A stretch of 64,000 bases of DNA from Triticum aestivum. Lineage: Eukaryota; Streptophyta; Magnoliopsida; Poales; Poaceae. Position 1 is the stretch's first letter. Each line of letters opens with the position of its first letter. The stretch spans positions 251,016,219 to 251,080,218 of the forward strand of contig NC_057804.1 of assembly GCF_018294505.1 (NCBI RefSeq), written 5' to 3'. The position numbers and the translations under genes were made by a program. The notes below the pieces were generated by a model. It was not told the DNA's origin. It ran no database searches and saw only the letters and a list, made by a program, of their open reading frames with translations. Shown here in pieces: positions 10,725 to 19,925 of this stretch.

Positions 10725-11608
10725 TGTCGGATTTAGGGATCCACAAACGCTTGAGAGGTTCGAACTCTGGGGTGCGTGCGGAGATCTCAACCTGCCTAGC
10801 CTGCCTACTCGCGATCCTCCTAAGCCTAGCGCGTCGAGCTCAAAGAGACACAAAGACACAGAGATTTATACTGGTTCGTGGCACCGTTATGGTGTAATAC
10901 CCTACTCTAGTGTGGTGTGGTGGATTGCCTCGGAGGACTGAGGATGAACTAGTACAGAGGATGAACAAGCCTTAGGAGGTGAGGTGTTCTTGAGCTGGTG
11001 TGGTGTATGCTAGCTCTATTCGTTCTGAACTCGTTTTTTTCTATGGTGGTGGCTAGTCCTATTTATAGTGGCGTTGGTCCTCTTCCCAAATATGAGCGCG
11101 AAGGGATCCCACAACGGCGAGATTTGAAAGGGGACAAGTAGTACAGTCTATCCTGAAAAAATTAGTCTTCGCCTGCGAAAAGCCTCTGGTCGTGACACTG
11201 TGGTGGGCTCGTCGATGACCTCCGTCCTAACGGTCTTGGTCTTGTTGCACCAGAATGGAAAACTTTGGTTGATTCCTCGAGACTCCGCGCCTGTGGCTTG
11301 CCTCCTTTGAACCGTAGAGGAAACCTGCGATCTGCATCCGCCTGGCGCCCACCTGGCCTTGGTCGTCATTGCTCACGTCAGCTGAGCCTCGTGAGGCAGC
11401 TTGCATAGAACTCTCCGCCCCTCAGGAGCCCTCCTGAGGAGGACTATCCCTTTGGGGGTCATGGCGTTGCCCGCCTCGCAAGGCTTAGCCCCTCACGAGG
11501 GTCTTGCGGTGTTGGTGTTGAAGCTGGGCCGGACCAGACCGTTGATGGAGCCACGTGGTAGGCCGCAGGCAGGCAGGGCTGGATACCCCCAAATCAAGGA
11601 CACCGACA
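10725..11608 (-). repeat. G1 5' LTR (884 bp)
   Basis: Starts TGTCGGATTT and ends ACACCGACA on the plus strand: TG...CA ends with a 6-bp inverted match TGTCGG/CCGACA. CTATTTATAG near 11059-11068 is a TATA-type sequence for minus-strand transcription. No second copy in the window, so the outer end rests on the terminal dinucleotides and the inverted match. Confidence 0.75.
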
Positions 11609-12535
11609 GAGACCGGTTGGATGACCAGTCTGTACTACTTTCACCCCCCTTCCTTCCTATTTGTACCAAGTCCGATGTACATACTAAATTCCCCTATCCC
11701 ACTTTATTTCTCGTTTGAACCAAGTACAAGATTTGATTCCATGAAGTAGCTTTACCTCTAAGAATAGAAGAATAAAATAGGTGACATTGGACCATCCGAT
11801 CGAGAGGGGCTGAGAGGTAGAAAATGATGCACATGCAGCGGCAGAGGTAGCTGGGGAAGTAGAGCTAAGGCGGTTTCGAAGGAACATATACCTGAAGGTC
11901 GTCGAGATGTGGATAGGTGGGCGGCGGGAGGCCGGATCCGCCCACACTAGGGCAACGACGAAGGGATCGGAGGACCTCCTGCGCCAGTGCTCGGCCAGAG
12001 ATAACGGTGCGGCCGGCAATGGGTCTCCTCCCTTGCTATCGACGATGACCTAAACACTGCCCTTCCTCCCCTTCACCGGTGGAGGGGGATACGTCCGGAT
12101 CTGTAACCAGTGGTGAGGATAGAAAGACAGTGTTTTTTGAAGGGAGATAGACAGTGTTACCACCCCTATCTTGTTTAGATCTGGAGAGGATGAGAGTGTG
12201 TGAATAGAGCAACCTAGAAAGCAAGCGCGGAGGCTCCAGCCTATATATACGTAGTGGAGTAGTTTTCCTTTTTCACTCCATCAAAACAATCGTTTAAAAT
12301 TGTGTACTACGTGCCAGGTCGCCGTTTTTTTAGTTGTTGATTGTTTTTGAGATAGCTACCCGCTTGTTCCAAGTGGTGTTACGGTGTGCTAGGTCACACT
12401 TTGTATCGTTCAAGTCTGGTACAAGTCCCTCCATTAAATGAACAACCACCCCCTCATAAAAATTGTGAACAAGCCCATGGCTAAAATTATCAAAAATGTG
12501 GGTTGCCCCAACATGCATTATTATTTATATTTTCT
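11609..12535. other. No recognisable gene; possible promoter remnant on the minus strand
   Basis: 11609-11750 is unremarkable. From about 12260 leftward the minus strand has a TATATATA run (about 12243-12250), then a pyrimidine-rich stretch and a GC-rich part to about 11880. This resembles a gene promoter and 5' leader, but no open frame of quality follows. I cannot say whether it is a gene fragment. Confidence 0.25.
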
Positions 12536-12891
12536 ACTCCCTCTGTTCCTAAATATAAGCCTTTTTTATTAGCCACACCTAAGACAATAATTTTTTTATT
12601 AGCAGTGAACCCCACATGTCATAGACACAAAAAGTGTGGCAAGATTCTTGTAGGCAAGCCAACATGTGTCTAACAATTTGAGCAACTCAAGTTAGGCAAG
12701 TGTGGCAAGTGTGGGAAAAATAATGTGGCAACATAAGACAAACATAGTCACAATCCAAACAGCCCCGTAATTTTTTGTGACATGCATGAACATTTGGTTA
12801 TTTAAATTTATAGTCAAAATTTGGCAAGGTGCATCAAATCAACACATGCAAGTATCAAAAGGAAAGTCATGTCATGCATGCATGCGTTGTA
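12536..12891. repeat. MITE fragments (Stowaway-type end plus another small element)
   Basis: 12538 onward reads 'ctccctctgttcctaaata', a typical Triticeae Stowaway end, but its inverted partner is not found nearby. It is followed by an AT-rich block with 'cacatgtcatagacac' and 'caatccaaacagcccc' (about 12756-12771), the latter resembling the terminal sequence of small hAT- or Tourist-like MITEs. Confidence 0.5.
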
Positions 12892-13015
12892 CTCCCTCTG
12901 TTTCCAAATATAAGCCTTTTTAGAGATTGCAACAAGTGACTACATACGAAGCAAAATATGTTTGCATACATCTGTATGTTGTAGTCCATTTGAAATGTCT
13001 AAAAAGACATATCGA
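12892..13015 (+). repeat. Truncated Stowaway-type MITE
   Basis: Begins 'tactccctctgtttccaaa' and runs through 'gattgcaacaagtgactac' and 'gtagtccatttgaaatgtc' to 'taaaaagacatat', the body of a Stowaway foldback, but lacks the expected closing terminal repeat. Probably 3'-truncated. Confidence 0.6.
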
Positions 13016-13107
13016 GTGCAGTGCTTTGATGTGTCGCGTCAACTCGTACAAGACCGAGAAGTTTGATTACTACAATGCCCTCTCCCTCGCGGAGTGAGCT
13101 CCGATGC

Positions 13108-13197
13108 CTTAACTGCACCTGCCTTTGGCTGCATGACAGGTGGGCCACCCACCTGTTGGGCCCACCTGTCATAGACGCAAAGGTAGGAGCAGTAAGT
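13108..13197. repeat. Foldback element, copy 1 (imperfect palindrome, about 90 bp)
   Basis: The left arm (TTAACTGCACCTGCC, later ATGACAGGTGGGCC) folds back on the right arm (GGCCCACCTGTCAT, later a diverged GGTAGGAGCAGTAA). The core GACAGGTGGGCC / GGCCCACCTGTC is perfect. Same family as 17832-17927. Confidence 0.6.
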
Positions 13198-13440
13198 CAA
13201 TGAAGATGCGCCCCTCCCTCGCGCATGAGCGTGGTAGCTGGCAGGACTAGTAGAAGCTTTCGCCACACACTATCCCTCCCGCACGAGGTGGACTTGCAGC
13301 ACTGGATTCGATACTGTAGAAGTAGTAGTAGCATCATTGTTCGTCTTCTAGAAGAGGTGAAGAGCCAAGCGCAACCCGAACGTGGCAGTTGCGAACGCTT
13401 GTGTGGCAGTCTTTGTGTACGGGTGGGGCGTGGTACGGTG

Positions 13441-13716
13441 CCTTGGAGCACGCATATAGCCTGGCTCTTGCATGAGACAAAATTGCTATTTGAGCCCACT
13501 ATTGTAGTACTAGTACTTGCTAGTATAGCCCTGTAAACTAGAAAGGAGTATTTGCCTTTCTAGATATTTCAACAAGTTCCTTGGAGCACGCATATAGCCA
13601 GTCTCTTGCATGAGACAAAATTGCTATTTGAGCCCACTATTGTAGTACTAGTACTTGCTAGTATAGCCCTGTAAACCGGAAAGGAGTATTTACCTTTCTA
13701 GAGATTTGAACAAGTG
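13441..13716 (+). repeat. Tandem duplication, 138-bp unit, two copies
   Basis: 13441-13578 and 13579-13716 are about 93% alike, both running from 'ccttggagcacgcatatagc' to 'tttctaga(t/g)atttgaaca' or its close variant. No ORF is conserved between them. Confidence 0.85.
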
Positions 13717-13736
13717 ACTAGACTACACCGCGTGCG

Positions 13737-13830
13737 GTACTCCCTCCCTTCCGGTTTATAGGGCTCAAGTCTCAAATCTCATCAACCAAGGCATTTTGCG
13801 ATTGGAGGAATGTATCTCGTACTTTACAAA
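13737..13830. repeat. MITE-like terminal sequence
   Basis: 'actccctcccttccggttta' followed by 'tagggctcaagtctcaaatc' resembles the end of small Triticeae DNA elements. The preceding duplication contains a partial inverted counterpart ('tagccctgtaaaccggaaag' at about 13661). Element type uncertain. Confidence 0.4.
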
Positions 13831-13896
13831 AGTACCCTAATTAAACTCATGCATTAATTACGTAGTTCTCTCGTTTTCCTCTCCGCCTTGGTCGCG

Positions 13897-13914
13897 GTGC
13901 ACAATATTGTGCAC
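13897..13914. other. Perfect 18-bp palindrome
   Basis: GTGCACAATATTGTGCAC is an exact inverted repeat with no spacer. No context suggests a known site. Confidence 0.8.
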
Positions 13915-14368
13915 TCCTATATGACTAGCCACTCTATCTACATGCGGGACATCAAAGCATCTGGGCCCGCATGCCATCCGCCAAATCACAGTGAGGTGCT
14001 ACAGTCGAGACTCACCGGTCACCTCAGTGTGGCTGTCATGACCCGTCATATCACAAAACCCACACCTTTACCAGCAGTGGTAAAGTGGCCTCGAAGTTGG
14101 ACTGGACGAAGTAACCATCATTTCACTGGAACGCTCATTGAAGCCCTTTCTCCCATTTCTTGAAGAAACCTCACTCCAGGCTACTCACTTCTGCCATTTT
14201 TCTTCTGTACCGATGAAGGAAAGGTGGGCGAATCAGTGATGCTACTATATTTTCATTCCAAGAATCTTCTTTTTGCGAAGCACCGACCGATTCTCACAGC
14301 CTATTCTTTTCCCATTTTCATTGCGATTGTCGTTTCCTTTCGATTGCTTTTTGTTTGTCAGTTCATTG

Positions 14369-15083
14369 ATGGATCCTGGAGCACTAGGCAAAGAGTTGCT
14401 GGCGCCCACTGGAGATAACGATCTCCAGGAAGTGAGCACCGACCAACAAGTTGACCATGTTGGCGAGCCAACCCATGGAGACGAAGAACTCCAAGAAACA
14501 AGCACTCGCCAAAGAGTTGACGAAATTGGCGGACAAACTCCTCAAAGAAAGTTGGAAGAACAGCAAGGGCCCCACCGTGCCTACCCCGGAAACTCTTATG
14601 GACACCTATGCGAGGCTCAAGGCCGAGATTGAGGAGATAGTCGCCGTTGAGTAGTAGTATTCCCCTGGCAAGGTGATCGCCCCCATTGAGGACGAGGAGA
14701 TGTCCCCCAGAGGGATGGGATCCCCCGATGAGCTGCACAAGGTAAAAAAATAATGGCTTATTACCATAGTTGTGGTTTTAGATTATTTGCAATGTGCTTG
14801 CTAATATGTTAGGGTTGTGCAGGTGCCGGTAGACGTCCTTGATGATTCCGATGTCGCGGCCCATCCTATGGACAACGCCCCAGAGATCGTTTTCGATGTC
14901 GCGGTCCATCCTGTTGCCATCGCCCCGGAGATTGATTCCGATGTCGCTGTCCATCCCGTGGACATCTCCCCAGAGATTGATTCTGATGTATCGATCAATC
15001 CTGTGGACATCACCCTAGAGATTGATTCCCATGCCGCTGTCCGTGCTGTGGTCATTGCCCGAGAGATTGATGACAAGAAATAG
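14369..15083 (+). pseudogene. Decayed two-exon repeat-rich ORF, function unknown
   Basis: I do not recognise this gene. Seen: a Lys/Glu-rich frame from the ATG at 14475 (METKNSKKQALAKELTKLAD, helical, possibly coiled coil) runs to 14741, interrupted by two adjacent TAG codons at 14652-14657. Bases 14742-14822 look like a phase-0 intron (AAG|GTAAAA ... TTGTGCAG|GTG). The frame continues at 14823 into five 15-residue repeats and ends at the TAG at 15083. Just upstream, 14423 and 14489 begin a 66-bp duplication; the ATG at 14369 opens another frame across it (MDPGALGKELLAP). Joined length would be about 176 codons. The consistent phase argues that this was once a gene; the double stop argues it is dead or that the exon model is wrong. 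Confidence 0.4.
14850..15074 (+). repeat. Five tandem 45-bp coding repeats
   Basis: Units start at 14850, 14895, 14940, 14985 and 15030. They encode variants of DVAVHPVDIAPEIDS. All are exactly 45 bp, so the frame is kept; most differences fall at a few residues. Confidence 0.85.
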
Positions 15084-15511
15084 TTGGTCGCGCTAATCCT
15101 TTAGGGTAGTTTGCATTGCTCTGTGTTTAATTACCAGAACGATGCGTGTTATCAAACCATCTTAGGGCTAGTGCACTGTTTTGTGTGGGTGGTACTTGCT
15201 ACTTTTGTTTGATAGTGAATCATGCGAACCCTCTCCGAGTTATGGAAACAGATGTATCCTCACCAGCTTTTGATGTAATATATGGCATGCTTAGATGTAA
15301 GTTTGAACTGTTTATCATATCAGCAGTGCTTGTTTGATGATTCTTGGTGTTAGTAGGCTAGCTACTGTGTGAGCTATAGTACTTGCAAAACACTCACCGA
15401 AGAGAAACATTGGGGCTGATGAGCTCATGGTATGCTTATACTTATCCATCGTCGATCGGCCAGTAGCCCAAGCTCCTAAAATTGTAGGCTTAGTCAACAA
15501 GGATACATTCA
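15084..15511. other. Nothing recognisable
   Basis: No ORF of quality and no repeat that I can name. It could include a 3' untranslated region of the decayed ORF ending at 15083. Confidence 0.4.
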
Positions 15512-15625
15512 GGCCTCATTTGGTTCATAGGGTAGGAAAATCATAGCGAAAGTACAGAGACGTACAACACAAAATCATAGCAGTACACACATACTCCCTC
15601 CATTCCAAAATAGATAACCTATAGG
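15512..15625 (+). repeat. Tourist/hAT-like MITE end followed by a Stowaway-like end
   Basis: 'ggcctcatttggttcatagg' with 'taggaaaatcatag' is an inverted match to 19540-19591. 'tactccctccattccaaaat' at about 15592 is a second, unrelated MITE end. Confidence 0.5.
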
Positions 15626-15708
15626 CAGGCTAGTTTGGCCTAGTGGTTTTTTTAGGATGGCTAGTGGGTTTTAGTGATATGACATGGTACAGTGTTGTCC
15701 AGTCTTCA

Positions 15709-15960
15709 CGTGTGGTAGCAGTATTGTGGGTACAGTAAGTTTTCTTGAAGAAGCGGAATTCAACGAAGTCATGATGGTTCCTTCGTCCGACCAACTTACA
15801 CTGGGAAAGGTTGGGCCTGCGATACGACCGGGGTAGACCAGGATAATTTTGTACATGGCAGGTGGACCAGGATGGTCGACGTCCCACATGTCGGCGAATG
15901 AAAGTATTCTTTCCGATATAGAGGACGAGCAACGAGTATTCATTGTTTATTGTTGATGAA
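15709..15960 (+). repeat. Dispersed duplication, copy A
   Basis: Strongly similar to 19612-19925, including 'aagcggaattcaacgaagtc', 'gggaaaggttgggcctg', 'ggaccaggatggtcgacgtc' and 'aagtattcttt'. Copy B has an extra ~45-bp insertion. No coding frame is shared. Its identity is unknown. Confidence 0.8.
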
Positions 15961-16921
15961 AGCTATTGTCTCCACTATTACGACGGAGGAGCATGATACA
16001 CGGCAGCCCAGTGAACTTGGCATGTGCACCACCCCCTCCTTCCTCATATAATACTACCATATTGTTGACTATAAGGTTGGCTATAAGGTTACACCTTTTT
16101 CTCACTTTCTCTCTATCTATTTCCTCTCAAATGTTTTTTACCTTTCTTTGTTTAGACACAATTGTTTTTTATGCCTCTTTTTTTTAGAATTAAGTTTTTT
16201 ATACCTAGGAGCACGTGTAGAGACGGGCTCTTGCAGAGCCCACTCCTTGACTTTGTCAATGCCTCTCTCTCCTCCACATAAACGGGCTTATAGCCCAGTA
16301 TCTCACTGGTACTACTTGCTACGCATGCATGCAGCGGGCAGCTGGCGTCTGAGGGGCCAGGCTGGTCACAAGCGGGCTTGGAAGCGGTCCGGACACCCGC
16401 ATGGCCCACCTCACATTATCATCATATATTTCTTGGAGTCCGTGCGTGGCGGGCGGGCGATCTCTTCTCCCTCCCCCGTCTCTCTCTTCTCAGCCGATGC
16501 CCGCCGAGCGATTAGATTTTGGCTATCGATGGTTTATTCAACTGCAGCCCCACATGTCAGTGAAATTCCAAGACAACATGTGTCATCTCTGGTGAGCGGC
16601 GTGCGAGCCGGACTATCGGGGGTGCGACGCGTACGAGTCGTAAGTGTGCCGCCTTTTGCTTTAGAACTTGCAAAGCGTAACATTTTCGTGCGATTGATCG
16701 ATAGAAATCCAGAAAAAAATGACGAGGGCGGTGCTTTCCCGCTTGTTTGGCAGGCTAGTTTGAGTGATATGACGTGCTACAGTGCCATCCACTTGCTCCA
16801 TTTTTATGTAAGCAAGAGTTTACACTCTTACGTGTGAGGAGTGCAAAACACGGCGGATCTGATTTTGATGGAGGGGTAACTGTTCCCTACCAAATAATGG
16901 AGCACTCTTAGCGATTATAGC
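15961..16921. other. No gene; contains diverged relatives of other segments in the island
   Basis: Short stretches resemble 19950-20000 and 20650-20880, for example 'cacggcagcccagtgaac', 'atttcttggagtccgtgc' and 'gagtgcaaaacacggcgg'. A 229-codon plus-strand frame (16148-16837) has no protein-like composition and is judged accidental. Confidence 0.45.
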
Positions 16922-17300
16922 ATGATAGTTAGGGCATCTCCAGCGCTGGCCCACAAATTTACACCGACATTTGTCCGAGGACACTGATGGATGCCATCCA
17001 ATGCAGCCCGCATACCTTTCGACAACTATATGGACTAACCGGACGAAATTCATGCAAACAAAGCAAATTTCAAATTAACCGGATGAAATTCATTACATTT
17101 CAAAAACATTTCCTCCAAACAGGACAAAATTCATTACATATTTCGCACAAACCGTACTAAAACCTACTATAACCTAATCTAAACGATCGCCGGCGCCCGA
17201 CCACCATGTCCGGCCATGAAGCCGAGAAAGTTGGCCATTTCCTTTGCCTCCTCCTCATCCGCCTCGATAACCTCCTCCTCCGGAGCACAAGGTTTTGAAT
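16922..17300. repeat. Degraded DNA-transposon-like sequence
   Basis: Begins with 'agggcatctccagcgctggc', a terminal-type sequence common in Triticeae small DNA elements, followed by repeated 'gaaattcat(t/g)' motifs and a pyrimidine-rich block. No transposase frame. Class uncertain. Confidence 0.35.
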
Positions 17301-17520
17301 ATTTCCACCTCCACACGCCGTCAAGCGGCTAATCGGCCGCCGATGATTACCCCACCAAGCTTGGCGTCAACTGAGTTGAGTAGCTGTGGCCTTCCTGGGA
17401 CCAGAGCGGTGGCGACCTACCGTGTACTACTCCTCCTCGCTGCCAGCTGCGCCCGTGCACGCGCGCCGGCTTTGTGGTCGTGGCGGCGGAGGGTGGCCGG
17501 GGGGGGGGGGGTGCTGGCGA

Positions 17521-17640
17521 TCTCCTTCGTGTGCTCCTGCGATAGTATGTCGAAGAGATCTTTGGAGCACGCTCGGAGCAGAGCCGCTAATGTCCTTCGT
17601 CTACTCCCGCGACAGTATGTCCAAGCGAGCTTCGGAGCAC
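17521..17640 (+). repeat. Partial tandem duplication, 70-bp period
   Basis: 17521-17570 and 17591-17640 align ('tccttcgtgtgctcctgcga' versus 'tccttcgtctactcccgcga', later 'ggagcac'). Just upstream is a long G homopolymer at about 17499-17511. Confidence 0.7.
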
Positions 17641-17831
17641 TAGGAGGCCATGGTTGGAGTGGTGCCGACAGAAGGAATGGACTGGAGGAGAATGAGTGTG
17701 GGTCTTTGGCTATGGCTGGGAGCTGGGGCTCAAGTTAATATAGCTGGCAAATGGCAATGAGCCGCGGCAGACGGATGGACGGCTGGCGCCGGAGTAGGTT
17801 CGTCGGGCGTGAATGCGGACGCTGCTTCAAT

Positions 17832-17927
17832 GACTTAACTGCAGGTGCATTGGGTTACTGACATGTGGGCCCAACGGGCATTTGGCCCGCATGTCATTGA
17901 CACACCAACTGCACCTGCAGTTAAGTC
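17832..17927. repeat. Foldback element, copy 2 (96 bp, perfect 18-bp arms)
   Basis: GACTTAACTGCAGGTGCA at 17832-17849 is an exact reverse complement of 17910-17927. Inside, 'actgacatgtgggccc' pairs imperfectly with 'ggcccgcatgtcattga'. Same family as 13108-13197. Confidence 0.75.
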
Positions 17928-19000
17928 CCGTGAATGTGGCATTGACGTTCTGGAGAGACGGTTACCGTTTCAGGCGGGAAGCGCACGCTAGCGATGGAAG
18001 GGGGTTCGGTAGGCCAGGGCGGTCAGACGTTGGCGTGGTGGTAAAGTGTGAACTCATGGATGACGAGCCTTTGAAGCATATGCGGCACGTATTGACAACC
18101 AGTCATCCATGCAACCGCTCTGATCGCCAGCTAGCCTTCGACGGCCACCATTAGACACCACACAACCATGCATAACTTACGAATAATGGACGAATCGATC
18201 AAACACACACTCGTGTGCAGTGGCACTAAGATCGGTCGCTCACGATAGTACATACTCCATACCATAGTACCCTCTCTAGCTAGGCTGTTTTATAGATTGT
18301 CGCTGTGATGGACGATATACATGAGCAAGGCGCTCCCGAGTATGACCGTTGGTGTTGAGCCAGGTGAATACATGCTCGGCGTTCACGTAGGCCTCCATCA
18401 AACGTCTAAACAGTAATGTCAGGCACCGCTGGGGCACGTAGGTGATGGGCTTGCCATTTGCGTTGCGCCATGAGAAGGACTTTGATTGAGAGGGCGACGT
18501 GCATGCATTACCATGCTTTGACAGCGTGAGCGTGAGTGTCTGATGCAAAGTATTTCATTTTCATTTGGCTGAGTGTGCATTGCAGCGACGAGTTTGTGGT
18601 TTGATTCCCCACATACGCATAATTTTGGTTTTTATTTCTTTCTCCACTGATAGGTAGGCCCGCATAGATAGATAAAGAACACGAGCTTATGAGGCGCATG
18701 CGGACTGTTTGACTGGTCAACCAGACAAATATGGAGCTATACACTGAGCCAGTCATCGTATAATCACCATATCACATATACAATGATCAAAGTGAGCTAT
18801 CAAGACAAGTTCAATGACCGCCAATGCATTTTACTCAGTAATAAATGACCAGGATTGAAGGGGAATCCAAATTTCCTTCGTCTTCTGTCCTTGAGCTCTT
18901 GACAAACCAATGCACTATACGGTTGTCCGACCACTCCACCCAGAGCTCTCACCAAGCGTTGTTCATGCCACCGCACTGCACACTAACCGGTAAGTAAGCG
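17928..19000. other. Nothing recognisable
   Basis: No ORF of quality on either strand and no terminal repeats that I can identify. Confidence 0.4.
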
Positions 19001-19348
19001 ATGGCATCCCGCCATGCTGAGTTCCTCGCCGCCCACAACCGCACACAAAATGGTAGGGAAGCGATGGCATCCCGCCGTGCCGAGTTCATCGCGGCTCGCG
19101 ACCTCACACCTATGTGGGAGGAATTTGAAGCTGCCAAGGCCGAATGGGGAGTAGAGCAAGAGCCGGCCAAAGCCGCACAGAGGGAGCGGAAAAGTTAGAA
19201 AGCACTCAAGAAAAGAGAGGCCCGCCGCCGCAAGAAAGAAGAGGACGCATGCGCTGCTGTGGAGAGGTCGGCGGAGATCCAAGCACGGTGGGGTGTCGCC
19301 GACAAAACCAGGAAGGAGAACGATGGCGTCTGGCTAGCATGTGAGAAG
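19001..19348 (+). pseudogene. Lys/Arg/Glu-rich ORF with one in-frame stop, function unknown
   Basis: I do not recognise the family. The frame opens at the ATG at 19001 (MASRHAEFLAAHNRT), repeats after 63 bp at 19064 (MASRRAEFIAARDLT), then reads MWEEFEAAKAEWG and on to a TAG at 19196-19198. Beyond the stop the same frame stays open as KALKKREARRRKKEEDACAA and WGVADKTRKENDG to the TAG at 19346. Composition is that of a charged helical or coiled-coil protein. About 115 codons if the stop is ignored. It could be a gene fragment or part of a DNA transposon's accessory ORF. Confidence 0.4.
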
Positions 19349-19470
19349 TAGTAGTACTAGTAGTTAGTGTGTGTGTCTGTGTCTGAGTACAAGCATGTAC
19401 CAGTACTACTAGTTACTATTGTAGTTTTTAGAGGAAATTACCAGTACATTAGCCTAGACTCAGTGGAAAA

Positions 19471-19591
19471 AATTCCTATCCTATGCATCAAATGGCATCT
19501 CTTTCTCTATAGGAATTGAGATTCATGTCATCTCACTTCCTATGATTTTCATATTCCTATAGAATTCCTATCCTATGAACAAAAGGCGGCC
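19471..19591 (-). repeat. Tourist/hAT-like MITE end
   Basis: 'aattcctatcctatgcatca', 'tcctatgattttcatattcc' and 'tcctatgaacaaaaggcggc' form the usual inner and outer end of a small grass element. The reverse complement of the end matches 15512-15547. The opposite end of this copy is not seen nearby. Confidence 0.5.
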
Positions 19592-19611
19592 TCTGTTGGA
19601 GTAACTACTGT

Positions 19612-19925
19612 AGCTAGCAGTACTGCTGGTACAGTAGTTTTTATCAAGAAGCGGAATTCAACGAAGTCATGATGGTTCCTTCGTCTGAGCAACTTCATAG
19701 TGGGAAAGGTTGGGCCTGTGATTTGACGTCTCATTAGTCATTATTACTGCGGCGCGACGACCGGGGTGACTCTCCCTTGGAGTTCTGCGTGCATGGCAAG
19801 TGGACCAGGATGGTCGACGTCTCACATTTTGGCGAACAGAAGTATTCTTTTTGATATCGAAGAGCAAGGAAACCGCGTGGTATAGTATCACTGCTGATTT
19901 ATATTTATTTTTTATTTCTGATGAA
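19612..19925 (+). repeat. Dispersed duplication, copy B
   Basis: See 15709-15960. Copy B carries extra sequence around 19720-19760 ('acgtctcattagtcattatt') that is lacking in copy A. Confidence 0.8.

Larger units (their letters stand above)
8588..11608 (-). mobile_element. G1: Ty3-Gypsy LTR retrotransposon, minus strand, truncated by C1
   Basis: Seen: a 5' LTR (10725-11608), a primer-site-like sequence, gag fragments and the beginning of an aspartic protease, all reading right to left. The element is interrupted exactly at the end of C1 (8587/8588), so the remaining pol and the 3' LTR would lie beyond C1, outside the window. The zinc-knuckle-bearing gag and protease order fit Gypsy. Family not identified. 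Confidence 0.85.

Noticed and set aside
11684..12019. 111-codon minus-strand frame downstream of a TATA-like run
   Set aside because: Position is suggestive of a gene start, but the translation has no family resemblance and ends within low-complexity sequence; kept only as a possible promoter remnant.
16148..16837. 229-codon plus-strand open frame
   Set aside because: Composition is irregular, there is no recognisable motif, and related segments elsewhere in the island do not keep the frame.
17499..17511. Long G homopolymer as a possible G-quadruplex or regulatory site
   Set aside because: A single run cannot be told from slippage or a sequencing artefact; no other G-tracts at quadruplex spacing.
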